Assembly: GCA_964541155.1 (NCBI GenBank)
Contig: CAZIPC010000002.1
Span: 124,001 to 188,000, forward strand
DNA from: UBA4416 sp964541155
GTDB lineage: Bacteria > Bacteroidota > Bacteroidia > B-17B0 > Aurantibacillaceae
Direction: 5' to 3'
DNA: 64,000 bases
The translations under genes were made by a program, and so were the position numbers. The notes below the pieces were generated by a model. That model was given only the letters and a program-made list of their open reading frames with translations, ran no database searches and was not told the DNA's origin. Positions 26,433 through 35,179 of the stretch are shown here, in pieces; position 1 is the first letter of the stretch, and each line of letters begins with the position of its first letter.

Positions 26433-26972
26433 ATGATAGTTGCATCAAGATACGCCAAATCATTACTTGATTTATCGGTTGAAAAAAACCAGTTAGACTC
26501 GGTTTATGCTGATATGTTGCAAGTAAAAAATGTTTGCGATAGCTCTAAGGAATTTATCAATTTTTTAAATAGCCCGATTATTAAATCAGACAAAAAAACA
26601 GCAACAATAAAAGCGGTTTTTGATGGTAAATTAAATACTATTACATCTGGATTTTTTACTATAGTTGCTACAAAAAGAAGAGAATCTATAATTCCAGAAA
26701 TGGCAGCAAGCTTTATAGAACAATATAAAATACATAAAAACATTTCAACCGTAATAGTAATATCGGCTAACGGTTTAGATTCTGCCACAAAACAAAAAGC
26801 GTTAGAGTTAGTAAAATCTCAAATAACCGGAGAGGTAGAGTTAGTTGAAAAGACAGATGCTAATATTATAGGAGGGTTTATTTTAAAAATAGGAGATAAG
26901 CAAATAGACAAATCTGTGGCGCGTCAATTATCTAATCTAAAAAAAGAATTAACAAATAAAACATTAAATTAA
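26433..26972 (+). CDS. atpH: ATP synthase F1 subunit delta
   Basis: Subunit delta caps the F1 head and binds the b stalk. The 179-residue protein begins IVASRYAKSLLDLSVEKNQ and ends in the conserved ANIIGGFILKIGDKQIDKSVARQL, both characteristic of delta/OSCP. It follows atpF with a 2-bp gap and precedes atpA by 20 bp, so translation is probably coupled. Confidence 0.94.
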   Translation: MIVASRYAKSLLDLSVEKNQLDSVYADMLQVKNVCDSSKEFINFLNSPIIKSDKKTATIKAVFDGKLNTITSGFFTIVATKRRESIIPEMAASFIEQYKIHKNISTVIVISANGLDSATKQKALELVKSQITGEVELVEKTDANIIGGFILKIGDKQIDKSVARQLSNLKKELTNKTLN

Positions 26973-26992
26973 TAACAAAAACCATATCAATA

Positions 26993-28570
26993 ATGGCTGA
27001 AATAAAACCAGCAGAAGTATCTGCAATTTTAAGACAACAATTATCAGGTTTCAAATCGGAAGCTGAATTAGAAGAAGTTGGATCTGTATTACAAGTAGGC
27101 GACGGTATCGCTCGTATTTATGGATTATCAAAAGTTCAATCAGGAGAATTAATTGAATTTGAAACAGGGTTACAAGGGATTGTATTAAACCTTGAAGAAG
27201 ACAACGTGGGAGCCGTATTATTAGGCGCTAGCACTGGAATTAGTGAGGGCTCTTCAGTAAAACGAACTGGTCGTATTGCTTCAATTAAAGTTGGAGAAGG
27301 GATGTTAGGACGTGTTATTGATACACTAGGAAATCCTATTGACGGAAAAGGACCAATTCAAGGAACAACATATGAATTGCCATTAGAGCGAAAAGCACCA
27401 GGTGTAATTTATCGTCAACCGGTTACCGAGCCTTTACAAACAGGTATTAAGGCAATTGACGCAATGATTCCTATTGGTAGAGGACAACGTGAGTTAATTA
27501 TTGGTGATCGTCAAACAGGAAAAACAACTGTTGCATTAGATACAATTATTAATCAAAAAGAATTTTATGATGCAGGAAAACCTGTATTTTGTATATATGT
27601 GGCAATTGCACAAAAAGGATCTACGGTTGCAAACATTGTTCGTACATTAGAAGAAAACGGAGCAATGGCATATACTGTAGTTGTTGCCGCTAACGCATCA
27701 GATCCGGCTCCAATGCAATTTTACGCTCCATTTGCAGGCGCTGCTGTTGGTGAATTTTTTAGAGATTCTGGTCGTCCTGCATTAATTGTGTATGATGATT
27801 TGTCTAAACAAGCAGTTGCTTATCGTGAGGTGTCATTATTATTACGTCGTCCTCCAGGACGCGAGGCATATCCTGGCGATGTATTTTATTTACACAGTCG
27901 TTTATTAGAGCGTGCTGCTAAAATAAACTCTTCAGATGATATTGCTAAAAACATGAATGACTTACCAGAGTCTTTAAAACCAATAGTTAAAGGAGGAGGG
28001 TCATTAACAGCATTACCGATTATTGAAACACAAGCAGGAGACGTTTCTGCGTATATTCCAACAAATGTAATTTCAATTACCGATGGCCAAATTTTCTTAG
28101 AGTCAAATTTATTTAACTCAGGTGTTCGTCCAGCAATTAACGTAGGGATCTCTGTATCTCGTGTTGGAGGAAATGCTCAAATTAAATCTATGAAAAAAGT
28201 TGCTGGTACTTTAAAATTAGATCAGGCTCAGTATCGTGAGTTAGAAGCTTTCGCTAAATTTGGTTCTGATTTAGACGCGGCTACAAAATCAGTATTAGAT
28301 AAAGGAGCGCGTAACGTAGAAATTTTAAAACAAGCAAATGCATCACCTCTTCGTGTTGAACAACAAATTGCAATTATTTATTTAGGAACTAAAAACTTAT
28401 TACGTAATGTTCCAGTAAATAGAGTAAAAGAATTTGAAAAAGAATTTTTAGATGTTTGTGAGCGTAAAAATAAAGCAGAATTAGACGCCCTAAAAGCTGG
28501 AAAATTTGATGACGCCATAACTGGAGCATTGGAGGCAACAGCTAAAGAGTTAACAGCTAAATATAATTAA
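26993..28570 (+). CDS. atpA: ATP synthase F1 subunit alpha
   Basis: Subunit alpha forms the non-catalytic nucleotide-binding sites of the F1 hexamer. The 525-residue length is normal. The Walker A motif GDRQTGKTT lies near residues 170-178 and the signature PAINVGISVSRVGG near 385. The N-terminal EVSAILRQQLSGF binds delta. The catalytic beta subunit gene atpD and epsilon gene atpC are not in this operon, as is usual in Bacteroidota, where they form a separate unit. Confidence 0.97.
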   Translation: MAEIKPAEVSAILRQQLSGFKSEAELEEVGSVLQVGDGIARIYGLSKVQSGELIEFETGLQGIVLNLEEDNVGAVLLGASTGISEGSSVKRTGRIASIKVGEGMLGRVIDTLGNPIDGKGPIQGTTYELPLERKAPGVIYRQPVTEPLQTGIKAIDAMIPIGRGQRELIIGDRQTGKTTVALDTIINQKEFYDAGKPVFCIYVAIAQKGSTVANIVRTLEENGAMAYTVVVAANASDPAPMQFYAPFAGAAVGEFFRDSGRPALIVYDDLSKQAVAYREVSLLLRRPPGREAYPGDVFYLHSRLLERAAKINSSDDIAKNMNDLPESLKPIVKGGGSLTALPIIETQAGDVSAYIPTNVISITDGQIFLESNLFNSGVRPAINVGISVSRVGGNAQIKSMKKVAGTLKLDQAQYRELEAFAKFGSDLDAATKSVLDKGARNVEILKQANASPLRVEQQIAIIYLGTKNLLRNVPVNRVKEFEKEFLDVCERKNKAELDALKAGKFDDAITGALEATAKELTAKYN

Positions 28571-28582
28571 TAAAGTTTTAAA

Positions 28583-28618
28583 TTTAAATCTTAGGTTATA
28601 TATAACCTAAGATTTAAA
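28583..28618 (+). promoter_or_regulatory. 36-bp perfect palindrome between atpA and atpG
   Basis: TTTAAATCTTAGGTTATA is followed directly by its exact reverse complement. As RNA it would fold into a long hairpin 12 nt after the atpA stop codon and 16 nt before the atpG start. No T-run follows, so read-through into atpG is expected; a processing, stability or stoichiometry role is more likely than full termination. Confidence 0.7.
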
Positions 28619-28634
28619 ACAAAGAACTAAACAT

Positions 28635-29540
28635 ATGCCAAATTTAAAAGAAGTAAGAAATAGAATAGTGTCTGTTGGATCAACAATGCAGATTACGAGT
28701 GCCATGAAAATGGTAAGCGCTGCAAAATTGAAACGAGCACAAGATGCTATTACACAAATGCGCCCTTATGCTAATAAGCTACAAGAAATTTTACAAAATG
28801 TGAGTTCTAGTTTAGATACATCAGAGAATGCATATGCGCGTAATGTAGAACCAAAAAACATTTTATTAATAGCCATTTCTTCTAACCGCGGTTTAGCTGG
28901 AGGATTTAACGCCAATGTTATCAAAAAAACATGGAGCTTAATTAATAATGATTACAAAGGACAAAACATTTCTGTTGTAAGCATTGGAAAAAAAGTAAAT
29001 GATGTTTTTAAAAGAACATCTTATGGTATGCATGGCGTTCATAGTTCAGCCGGAATACATGATGATAATTTTACACACAGAATATCTTCGCTTTTAGATA
29101 ATTTAACTTATGAAAACGTGGCTCCTATTGCTGAAAAAGTAATGGAAACCTTCGTTAATAAAGAATTTGATAAGGTAGTTATTATTTATAATCAGTTTAA
29201 AAATGCTGCAGTTCAAGTTGTACAGGATGAGCAGTTTTTACCAATTCAGCCTTCTGCAAATAAAGCTTCAGGAACTACGGCAGATTATATTTTTGAACCT
29301 AGTAAAGAATTTATTGTAGGTGATTTAATACCTCGATCTCTTAAAACTCAATTTTACAAAGCATTACTAGACTCTGTTGCCTCTGAACACGGCGCCCGAA
29401 TGACAGCAATGCATAAAGCAACAGACAATGCAAAAGATATGTTGCGTGATTTAAAAATAAGTTATAATAAAGCTCGTCAAACAGCAATTACTACAGAGAT
29501 TTTGGAAATAGTTGCAGGAGCAGAAGCTTTAAACGGATAA
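28635..29540 (+). CDS. atpG: ATP synthase F1 subunit gamma
   Basis: Subunit gamma is the central rotor shaft. The 301-residue protein has the conserved N-terminal helix MPNLKEVRNRIVSVGSTMQI and MKMVSAAKLKRAQ, and the C-terminal helix ARMTAMHKATDNAKDMLRDL ending in KARQTAITTEILEIVAGAEAL. Both match the coiled-coil shaft of the family. It is the last gene of the operon and is followed by a strong terminator. Confidence 0.96.
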   Translation: MPNLKEVRNRIVSVGSTMQITSAMKMVSAAKLKRAQDAITQMRPYANKLQEILQNVSSSLDTSENAYARNVEPKNILLIAISSNRGLAGGFNANVIKKTWSLINNDYKGQNISVVSIGKKVNDVFKRTSYGMHGVHSSAGIHDDNFTHRISSLLDNLTYENVAPIAEKVMETFVNKEFDKVVIIYNQFKNAAVQVVQDEQFLPIQPSANKASGTTADYIFEPSKEFIVGDLIPRSLKTQFYKALLDSVASEHGARMTAMHKATDNAKDMLRDLKISYNKARQTAITTEILEIVAGAEALNG

Positions 29541-29559
29541 CAATAAGGTATAAATTTTT

Positions 29560-29590
29560 AAAAAAGGTTTACTTTAGTAAACCTTTTTTT
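29560..29590 (+). terminator. Terminator of the atp operon
   Basis: AAAAAAGGTTTACT pairs with AGTAAACCTTTTTT around a 2-nt apparent loop, followed by a T-run, 19 bp after the atpG stop. Confidence 0.88.
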
Positions 29591-29656
29591 ATACGCATTG
29601 CTTTTATTAATTATGAAAAAGCAACTTTCATATAAAAATCACTTATAATACTATTT

Positions 29657-30382
29657 ATGGCTATTTTCATTTTTTTAATTTTACATTGGTACCTTTCTCT
29701 TTTTGGACAAACCTTTTTTTTACACAGATATAGCGCTCACAAAATGTTTACAATGAACACATTTTGGGAAAAATTTTTCTATATTTTTTCATGGATTACC
29801 CAAGGATCTTCTTATTTAAACGCAAGAGCATATGCAATTTTGCACAGAATGCATCATGCATATAGCGATACAGAAAAGGACCCGCATACACCTCATTTTT
29901 TTAAAGACGCCTATCATATGATGTTACATACTCGTAAAATTTATAATGATGTGCTTAATAAACGAATTATTGTAGAAGAAAAATTTGATAGAAATTTTCC
30001 AGAATATCCAGTAATCGATAAAATAGCAGATAATTGGGTTACCCGTATAACCTTTGGCGTTGCTTATTTTATGTTTTATGTGTTTTTTGCAACACAATGG
30101 TGGATGTTTTTATTATTACCCATTCATTTTTTAATGGGACCAATTCAAGGAGCTATAGTTAACTGGGCTGGTCATAAGTATGGTTACAGGAATTATGATG
30201 AAGGCGATAAATCTAAAAACACATTAATTTGGGATTTTTTAATGTTAGGAGAATTGTTTCAAAATAATCATCATCATGCTGGCTCAAAGCCCAATTTTGC
30301 GAATAAGTGGTTTGAGTTTGATCCAACATATCCTATAATGCTTTTTTTACATAAAATACGAATTATAAAATTAGTTAAGTAA
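29657..30382 (+). CDS. Membrane fatty-acid (acyl-CoA) desaturase
   Basis: This 241-residue integral membrane di-iron protein has the three histidine boxes of the family: HRYSAH at residues 23-28, HRMHH near 63-67 and NNHHHA near 203. It most resembles delta-9 type acyl-CoA/acyl-lipid desaturases, which introduce a double bond to keep membranes fluid. It is shorter than eukaryotic stearoyl-CoA desaturases because there is no cytochrome b5 domain, so electrons must come from a separate ferredoxin or similar donor. It is monocistronic, with terminators on both sides. Confidence 0.88.
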   Translation: MAIFIFLILHWYLSLFGQTFFLHRYSAHKMFTMNTFWEKFFYIFSWITQGSSYLNARAYAILHRMHHAYSDTEKDPHTPHFFKDAYHMMLHTRKIYNDVLNKRIIVEEKFDRNFPEYPVIDKIADNWVTRITFGVAYFMFYVFFATQWWMFLLLPIHFLMGPIQGAIVNWAGHKYGYRNYDEGDKSKNTLIWDFLMLGELFQNNHHHAGSKPNFANKWFEFDPTYPIMLFLHKIRIIKLVK

Positions 30383-30397
30383 TCAATTTATTTATCT

Positions 30398-30426
30398 AAG
30401 CCCGTCTATTTTAGATGGGCTTTTTT
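30398..30426 (+). terminator. Terminator of the desaturase gene
   Basis: AAGCCCGTCTA and TAGATGGGCTT pair with one G-U wobble around a TTT loop, followed by a T-run. The sequence is nearly the same as the clpX terminator at 43983-44017. Confidence 0.87.
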
Positions 30427-30451
30427 AATTTATATATTTGTAAAAATCAAC

Positions 30452-30838
30452 ATGGAAAAAAACACCAGACTTGACACATATTTGTGGGCTATTAGAATGT
30501 ATAAATCACGCTCATTAGCAAGTGATGCAATTAAGAGCAATAAAGTAAAATTAAATGATGCTACAGTAAAAGCGGCTCATGTTGTGAAAGTAGGGGAATG
30601 TTATACATTGTCCTATCCACAGGGAATAAAAAAAATAATAGAAGTAAAATCTATAATAGATAAACGACAAAGTTATGAACTTGCTAAAGAACATTATAAA
30701 GACTTGTCTCCACCCGTAGATAAAACAGAGCACATGCCGTCTGTCTTTTTTATACCAAACATTAAACGGGATAAAGGAACGGGTAGGCCAACTAAAAAAG
30801 ATAGAAGAGACATGGATGTTTTTAGAAAAGAAACATAA
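30452..30838 (+). CDS. hslR: S4-domain RNA-binding protein, Hsp15 type
   Basis: This 128-residue protein has an N-terminal S4 RNA-binding domain (about 5-65: RLDTYLWAIRMYKSRSLASDAIKSNKVKLN) and a basic C-terminal tail, the layout of Hsp15. In E. coli Hsp15 binds stalled 50S subunits carrying peptidyl-tRNA and helps recycle them. The tail (GTGRPTKKDRRDMDVF) is typical of the family. It stands alone with its own terminator, which begins inside its stop codon. Confidence 0.88.
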   Translation: MEKNTRLDTYLWAIRMYKSRSLASDAIKSNKVKLNDATVKAAHVVKVGECYTLSYPQGIKKIIEVKSIIDKRQSYELAKEHYKDLSPPVDKTEHMPSVFFIPNIKRDKGTGRPTKKDRRDMDVFRKET

Positions 30839-30873
30839 AAAAAGGGGGAATGTATGTTATTCCCCCTTTTTTT
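30837..30873. terminator. Bidirectional terminator between hslR and the TM2 gene
   Basis: AAAAAAAGGGGGAAT and ATTCCCCCTTTTTTT form a perfect 15-bp stem with a 7-nt loop between convergent genes. Confidence 0.9.
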
Positions 30874-30892
30874 GTATATTTAAGTTTAACGA

Positions 30893-31291
30893 TTAAAAAT
30901 CATCTTTTAAGATATTAATTAAATCAACAATTGCCCATACTCCGCAACCGCCAGCTGTCAAAATAAATAAGATGTTCCAACCAGTAGGCTTTCCTGCATA
31001 CCATCTATGAGCAGCAACACCACCTAAGAAAAACCATAAAGCAAGAGTAATCCATTTTTCAGTATCCCATCCTCCTTTTGCAGCAGCTTTTGCAGCAGCG
31101 TCAGTTTTAATTGCTTGTTTTACTTCTGTTTTAATTTTTTGATCAACGTTTCCTTTTTTGAAAACCATTTGTTCTTCGGTAACTACTTTTTTATTTTCAG
31201 TTGTTTTAACAGGAAAAGAAGCAAATACTTGAGCTCCAATAAATAAAAACGCAGTCATTAATGCGATGTAAAAGTTTTTTGTTTGTTTCAT
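30893..31291 (-). CDS. TM2-domain membrane protein
   Basis: From the ATG at 31291 this is a 132-residue protein with a signal-like first helix (YIALMTAFLFIGAQVFA), a charged linker with an Ala/Lys run, and a C-terminal TM2 domain (about 85-130) with two helices joined by a short loop: LALWFFLGGVAAHRWYAGKPTGWN and LFILTAGGCGVWAIVDLINIL. TM2 proteins are widespread in Bacteroidota and their function is unclear. An open frame extends upstream to 31444 but that extension overlaps the divergent gene at 31334 and has no signal logic, so I reject it. Confidence 0.85.
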   Translation of the reverse strand: MKQTKNFYIALMTAFLFIGAQVFASFPVKTTENKKVVTEEQMVFKKGNVDQKIKTEVKQAIKTDAAAKAAAKGGWDTEKWITLALWFFLGGVAAHRWYAGKPTGWNILFILTAGGCGVWAIVDLINILKDDF

Positions 31292-31333
31292 AATTTTTAG
31301 TTTTAATAATTTATATTTGTTAGTAGTATAACA

Positions 31334-32251
31334 ATGATACAAAAAAAAACAAAGATTCAAAAAAAAAAACAGACTTGTTTTATAAAAAACATCATGTTGA
31401 TAATACTTATTTTTTTTAATACCGTAAATAACGCAACGGCACAAAGCGAGTATTTAAAAGAATTTATTGGAGCGCTGAAATTGTTAGACAGTACAATAAT
31501 AACCTATAAGATTAATTTTAGCGAGTTACAAAACGGCAAAATTGAAGGGAGTTCTATAACTGATTTTTATGGAACTAATAAAACAAAATCTAAAATAGAA
31601 GGGGCTATTAATAAAAACAAAAAAACTATTTCATTTTTTGAAACAGAAAATTTATCTACAAAATCTAACGCAAAACCTAACGATTTTTGTTACATACACG
31701 TAAATAACGCTAAAATAAAAACAAAAGGAAATAAAACTATTATTCAAGGAACGTTTGAGGGAAAATTAAGCAATGCATCAAAATGCATAAACGGTAGCAT
31801 ATACTTAATGGGAACTGATTTTTTAATCACAGACACAACGTTATTAAATAAGAAAATAAATTCAGACAATATCAATATAACAGGGTTATTAAAAAAAACA
31901 GAAGAAAATCAGTTAAAGAATAATGAAGTATTAAAATTAAATTGGAAAAGTAATGTAATTGTTTTAGAACTTTGGGATGCTGCAAAAGTAGATAATGACA
32001 AAATTACTGTATTTGTGAATGATAAGCCATTTCTTGAAAATTATAGCATTAAAAAAGAAAAATACACAGTATCAATTCCTTTTATAGAAGAGTCATGTAA
32101 AATCTCAATTCTTGCATTAAACGAAGGAGAAACATTATTAAATACTGTAAATGGATTACTGAAAGACGGAAACGATGTTAATTCAATAACGACAAGCCTA
32201 AAAACAGGAGAGAAAACAACGATATTGTTTCAAAAAACAAAAGGCAATTAA
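31334..32251 (+). CDS. Secreted protein of unknown function
   Basis: This 305-residue protein has a long basic N-terminus and then a signal segment (MLIILIFFNTVNNATAQ), followed by beta-rich sequence. No known domain is recognised; KLNWKSNVIVLELWDAAKVDNDKITVFVN resembles an extracellular beta-sandwich repeat. Two A-runs of 9 and 11 bases lie in the first 15 codons, in a position where slippage would switch the frame. A start at the ATG 31394 would avoid them but leaves a signal peptide without a basic region. The next gene begins at the base after its stop codon (TAA then ATG), so the two are coupled. Confidence 0.65.
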   Translation: MIQKKTKIQKKKQTCFIKNIMLIILIFFNTVNNATAQSEYLKEFIGALKLLDSTIITYKINFSELQNGKIEGSSITDFYGTNKTKSKIEGAINKNKKTISFFETENLSTKSNAKPNDFCYIHVNNAKIKTKGNKTIIQGTFEGKLSNASKCINGSIYLMGTDFLITDTTLLNKKINSDNINITGLLKKTEENQLKNNEVLKLNWKSNVIVLELWDAAKVDNDKITVFVNDKPFLENYSIKKEKYTVSIPFIEESCKISILALNEGETLLNTVNGLLKDGNDVNSITTSLKTGEKTTILFQKTKGN

Positions 32252-32554
32252 ATGACCAACAATAAAAAAACAAAGATCAAATTAATTATAATTGTTGTTA
32301 TACTCAGTGTATTAATTACAACGCTATTAATTTTACCAGCCAATTATTTTGATAAAGGCCAATCTATTTGTTTGTCAATGGTTTTATTCAATAAAGAATG
32401 TTATGGTTGTGGAATGACAAGAGCTATACAACACTTAATACATTTTGATTTTGAAGCAGCGTATAATTTTAATAAAGTTTCATTCATTGTATTTCCATTA
32501 ATCGTTTTTTTGGTATTAATAGAAATAAAAAAATTATATCAAAACATGGACTAA
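32252..32554 (+). CDS. DUF2752 membrane protein
   Basis: This 100-residue protein has two or three transmembrane helices (about 10-30, 72-92) and the defining DUF2752 segment NKECYGCGMTRAIQHLIHFDFEAAYNFN, with a CxxCGMTR-like cysteine pair at the membrane edge. The function of the family is unknown; related proteins often sit beside TM2-domain genes, as here. The start follows the preceding stop directly. Its stop codon overlaps the pyk stop codon on the other strand by four bases (CTAA), with no terminator between them. Confidence 0.85.
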   Translation: MTNNKKTKIKLIIIVVILSVLITTLLILPANYFDKGQSICLSMVLFNKECYGCGMTRAIQHLIHFDFEAAYNFNKVSFIVFPLIVFLVLIEIKKLYQNMD

Positions 32555-33981
32555 CTAATATAGCTTAGTTTTAACATATTGGTTCGGCCTTTCTCGTTCA
32601 TAGGCATGCTAGCTAAATTTATAACCAAATCATCTGATTTCACGAAGCCGCCAGATTTAATATATTCTTTAAGATCCGCAATTGTTTGATCTGTGCTTTC
32701 ATATTTATCATAATAAAAACCCCGAACTCCCCACACCAAGCTTAAAGCGTTTAATAAAGATTGGTTATCTGTAAAAACAAAAACATTGGCTTTTGGCCTA
32801 TGACTACTTAATTTAAAAGCAGTATATCCGCTATGCGTCATAGAGATAATAGCAGATACGTTAGCTTGTTTTGCCATAACACTGGCATTAAAACAAATAC
32901 TATCCGTAATATAAGTAACTGTTTTTAGTTGAGGTTCGTGTTCTTTGTAATAAATTCGATCATCGCTTTCTATTTGAGTAATAATCCGGCGCATGTATTC
33001 AACTGCTTTTACTGGATAACGCCCAACAGATGTTTCGGCACTTAACATTACTGCATCTGCGCCGTCTAATACTGCGTTTGCAACATCGTTTACTTCTGCT
33101 CGAGTTGGAGTATAAGCCGTAATCATACTTTCCATCATTTGAGTTGCAATAATAACAGGCTTAGAAGCTGTAATACATTTGTTTACAATCATTTTTTGTA
33201 ATAAGGGTACTTGCTCCATTGGAATTTCTACTCCTAAATCACCACGCGCAACCATTACTCCGTCGGTTACTTCAATAATTTTATCTATTTCTTTAATTGC
33301 TTCGGGCTTTTCTATTTTAGCAATTACTCTTGAATTTTTTTTCTTCGAGCGAATAATATCTTTTAATTCAATAATATCTGTAACGCTTCTAACAAAAGAC
33401 AATCCAATCCATTCAAAATCATTTTCTAAAGCAAAATCTAAATCGCGTAAATCTTTTAATGTTAAACACGGTAAAGAAATTTTTGTGTTTGGTAGATTGA
33501 CTCCTTTTTTAGAAGACAATATTCCCCCTGCAACAATTGTAGCCCTCACTTCATCTTTTCTGTTTGTTTCAATTACTTTTAAAGTAATTTTTCCATCATC
33601 AATTAAAACAAGCTCTCCAACAGCAACATCTTGTGGAAATTGAGGGTAGGTAATAAATATTTTTTCTGCAGTGCCTTCACATTCTTTTGTGGTAATAGTA
33701 ATTTCATTTCCGTTTATTAAATCAACGGCATTATCTTTTACTTTTCCAATTCTTAGCTTTGGCCCCTGGAGATCTCCTAGTATGCCTACATGACGATTTA
33801 ATTTTTTATTTAAAAGCCTAATATTATCAATAACGTGTTTAATGGGTTCATAATCGCCGTGAGAAAAATTTATTCTACAAATATCTAATCCAGCATTAAA
33901 TAATTCTTCTAATACAGCAATGTTTTCTGTTGCTGGACCCATTGTTGCCACAATTTTAGTTTTATTATAATTAAAACTCAT
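32551..33981 (-). CDS. pyk: Pyruvate kinase
   Basis: Pyruvate kinase makes pyruvate and ATP from phosphoenolpyruvate at the end of glycolysis. The 476-residue length is normal. The substrate and metal site is visible in MVARGDLGVEIPMEQVP, the active-site lysine in SRVIAKIEKPEAIKEID, and the N-terminal KIVATMGPAT and RINFSHGDYE. The C-terminal regulatory domain is present (QANVSAIISMTHSGYTAFKLS). It is monocistronic and convergent with the DUF2752 gene. Confidence 0.97.
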   Translation of the reverse strand: MSFNYNKTKIVATMGPATENIAVLEELFNAGLDICRINFSHGDYEPIKHVIDNIRLLNKKLNRHVGILGDLQGPKLRIGKVKDNAVDLINGNEITITTKECEGTAEKIFITYPQFPQDVAVGELVLIDDGKITLKVIETNRKDEVRATIVAGGILSSKKGVNLPNTKISLPCLTLKDLRDLDFALENDFEWIGLSFVRSVTDIIELKDIIRSKKKNSRVIAKIEKPEAIKEIDKIIEVTDGVMVARGDLGVEIPMEQVPLLQKMIVNKCITASKPVIIATQMMESMITAYTPTRAEVNDVANAVLDGADAVMLSAETSVGRYPVKAVEYMRRIITQIESDDRIYYKEHEPQLKTVTYITDSICFNASVMAKQANVSAIISMTHSGYTAFKLSSHRPKANVFVFTDNQSLLNALSLVWGVRGFYYDKYESTDQTIADLKEYIKSGGFVKSDDLVINLASMPMNEKGRTNMLKLSYIS

Positions 33982-34135
33982 ATATAATTTTATATTGTTT
34001 TTTAGTTTAACAAATTAATTTTGCTGATTTTAATTTACATAAAAAATAAGCATACGAATGTAACAAATTCGATGTAAAAAAACACATTATTAAATCATTA
34101 TCTATTTTAGTACTTTAGCGCTTTAATTTTTATTC

Positions 34136-34807
34136 ATGCCTAGTAAACTCGAAAAATTTGCCGAATTAAACACGTTTAACAATACGTTTGCTTTCCATCA
34201 TTTTGATATTCCTATTGGATTTTCAAAAAAAGGAAAATGGCACACAGATGTTTTTAAAAACGATAACCCAATAGTTGTTGAATTGGGTTGTGGAAGAGGA
34301 GAATATACCATTGGTCTTTCCCAAAAAAACACAACCAAAAATTTTATTGGAGTTGATGTAAAAGGAAATCGCATATGGACAGGGGCCAAACAGGCTCTTG
34401 AAAACAAATTAAATCATGTTGCGTTTTTAAGAACAAGAATCGATTTTATAGATTATTGTTTTGCTGAAAATGAAGTGTCTGAAATTTGGATTACATTTCC
34501 CGATCCTCAGCCTCAAAAAAACAGGGCACGAAAACGCCTCACCAATCCCGACTTTTTTTTAAATAGGTATAAAAAAATATTAAAACCAGGCGGTTTAGTT
34601 CATTTAAAAACAGATAATACTTTTTTTTATGAATATACGATGGATGTTATAAAAGAAAAAAATCTTACATTATTATTTGCTACTAATAATTTGTATAAAA
34701 ATTGCCCAGAAGGTAGAGAAGAGTTGATTCATATTAAAACATACTATGAAAGCCTATTTACAGCCAAAGGAGAAGATATTAAATACTGTTGTTTTAAATT
34801 AGATTAA
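34136..34807 (+). CDS. trmB: tRNA (guanine-N7-)-methyltransferase
   Basis: TrmB forms m7G46 in the tRNA variable loop. The 223-residue protein has SAM motif I VVELGCGRGEYTIGLS (about residue 43-58), the following acidic FIGVDVKGNRIW, and the diagnostic WITFPDPQPQKNRARKRLTNPDF with the catalytic Asp and tRNA-binding basic residues. The C-terminal FTAKGEDIKYCCFKL is also typical. It precedes a small membrane protein by 4 bp and probably forms an operon with it and lgt. Confidence 0.95.
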   Translation: MPSKLEKFAELNTFNNTFAFHHFDIPIGFSKKGKWHTDVFKNDNPIVVELGCGRGEYTIGLSQKNTTKNFIGVDVKGNRIWTGAKQALENKLNHVAFLRTRIDFIDYCFAENEVSEIWITFPDPQPQKNRARKRLTNPDFFLNRYKKILKPGGLVHLKTDNTFFYEYTMDVIKEKNLTLLFATNNLYKNCPEGREELIHIKTYYESLFTAKGEDIKYCCFKLD

Positions 34808-34811
34808 ACAA

Positions 34812-35147
34812 ATGTCAATAAAACGATTACCACATAAAAGGCACTTTATTAATAAACTAGTTAAAAATGTTGCTTTAGGAACTTTGTTTTTAATTGTTTC
34901 TTTGGGCATTGGAGTTCTTGGCTATCATTATTTTTTTAATATTTCTTGGTTAGACAGTTTGGTGAACGCCAGTATGATTTTAACAGGAATGGGACCTGTA
35001 GATAGAGCTGTAACAGATGCAGCAAAATGGTTTTCATCTCTGTATGCAATATACAGCGGTGTTGCTTTTTTAACAAGCGTAGCAGTTATTTTTGGACCAA
35101 TAGTACATCGATTTTTACATAAATTTAAACTTTATGTAGAAGAATAA
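34812..35147 (+). CDS. Two-helix membrane protein, remotely like a potassium-channel pore
   Basis: This 111-residue protein has two transmembrane helices (about 19-43 and 78-103) separated by a re-entrant-like segment SLVNASMILTGMGPVD. The helix-pore-helix layout recalls two-helix potassium channels, but the TVGYG selectivity filter is replaced by TGMGP, so conduction of K+ is doubtful. I do not recognise a named family. It is tightly spaced after trmB (4 bp) and 32 bp before lgt. Confidence 0.6.
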   Translation: MSIKRLPHKRHFINKLVKNVALGTLFLIVSLGIGVLGYHYFFNISWLDSLVNASMILTGMGPVDRAVTDAAKWFSSLYAIYSGVAFLTSVAVIFGPIVHRFLHKFKLYVEE

Positions 35148-35179
35148 TTGTTAATCATTAAAAAACAACACACTATCAT

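Noticed and set aside
30893..31444. Longer open frame for the TM2 protein starting at 31444
   Set aside because: The extra 51 residues overlap the divergent gene at 31334, and the ATG at 31291 begins a normal signal-like helix.
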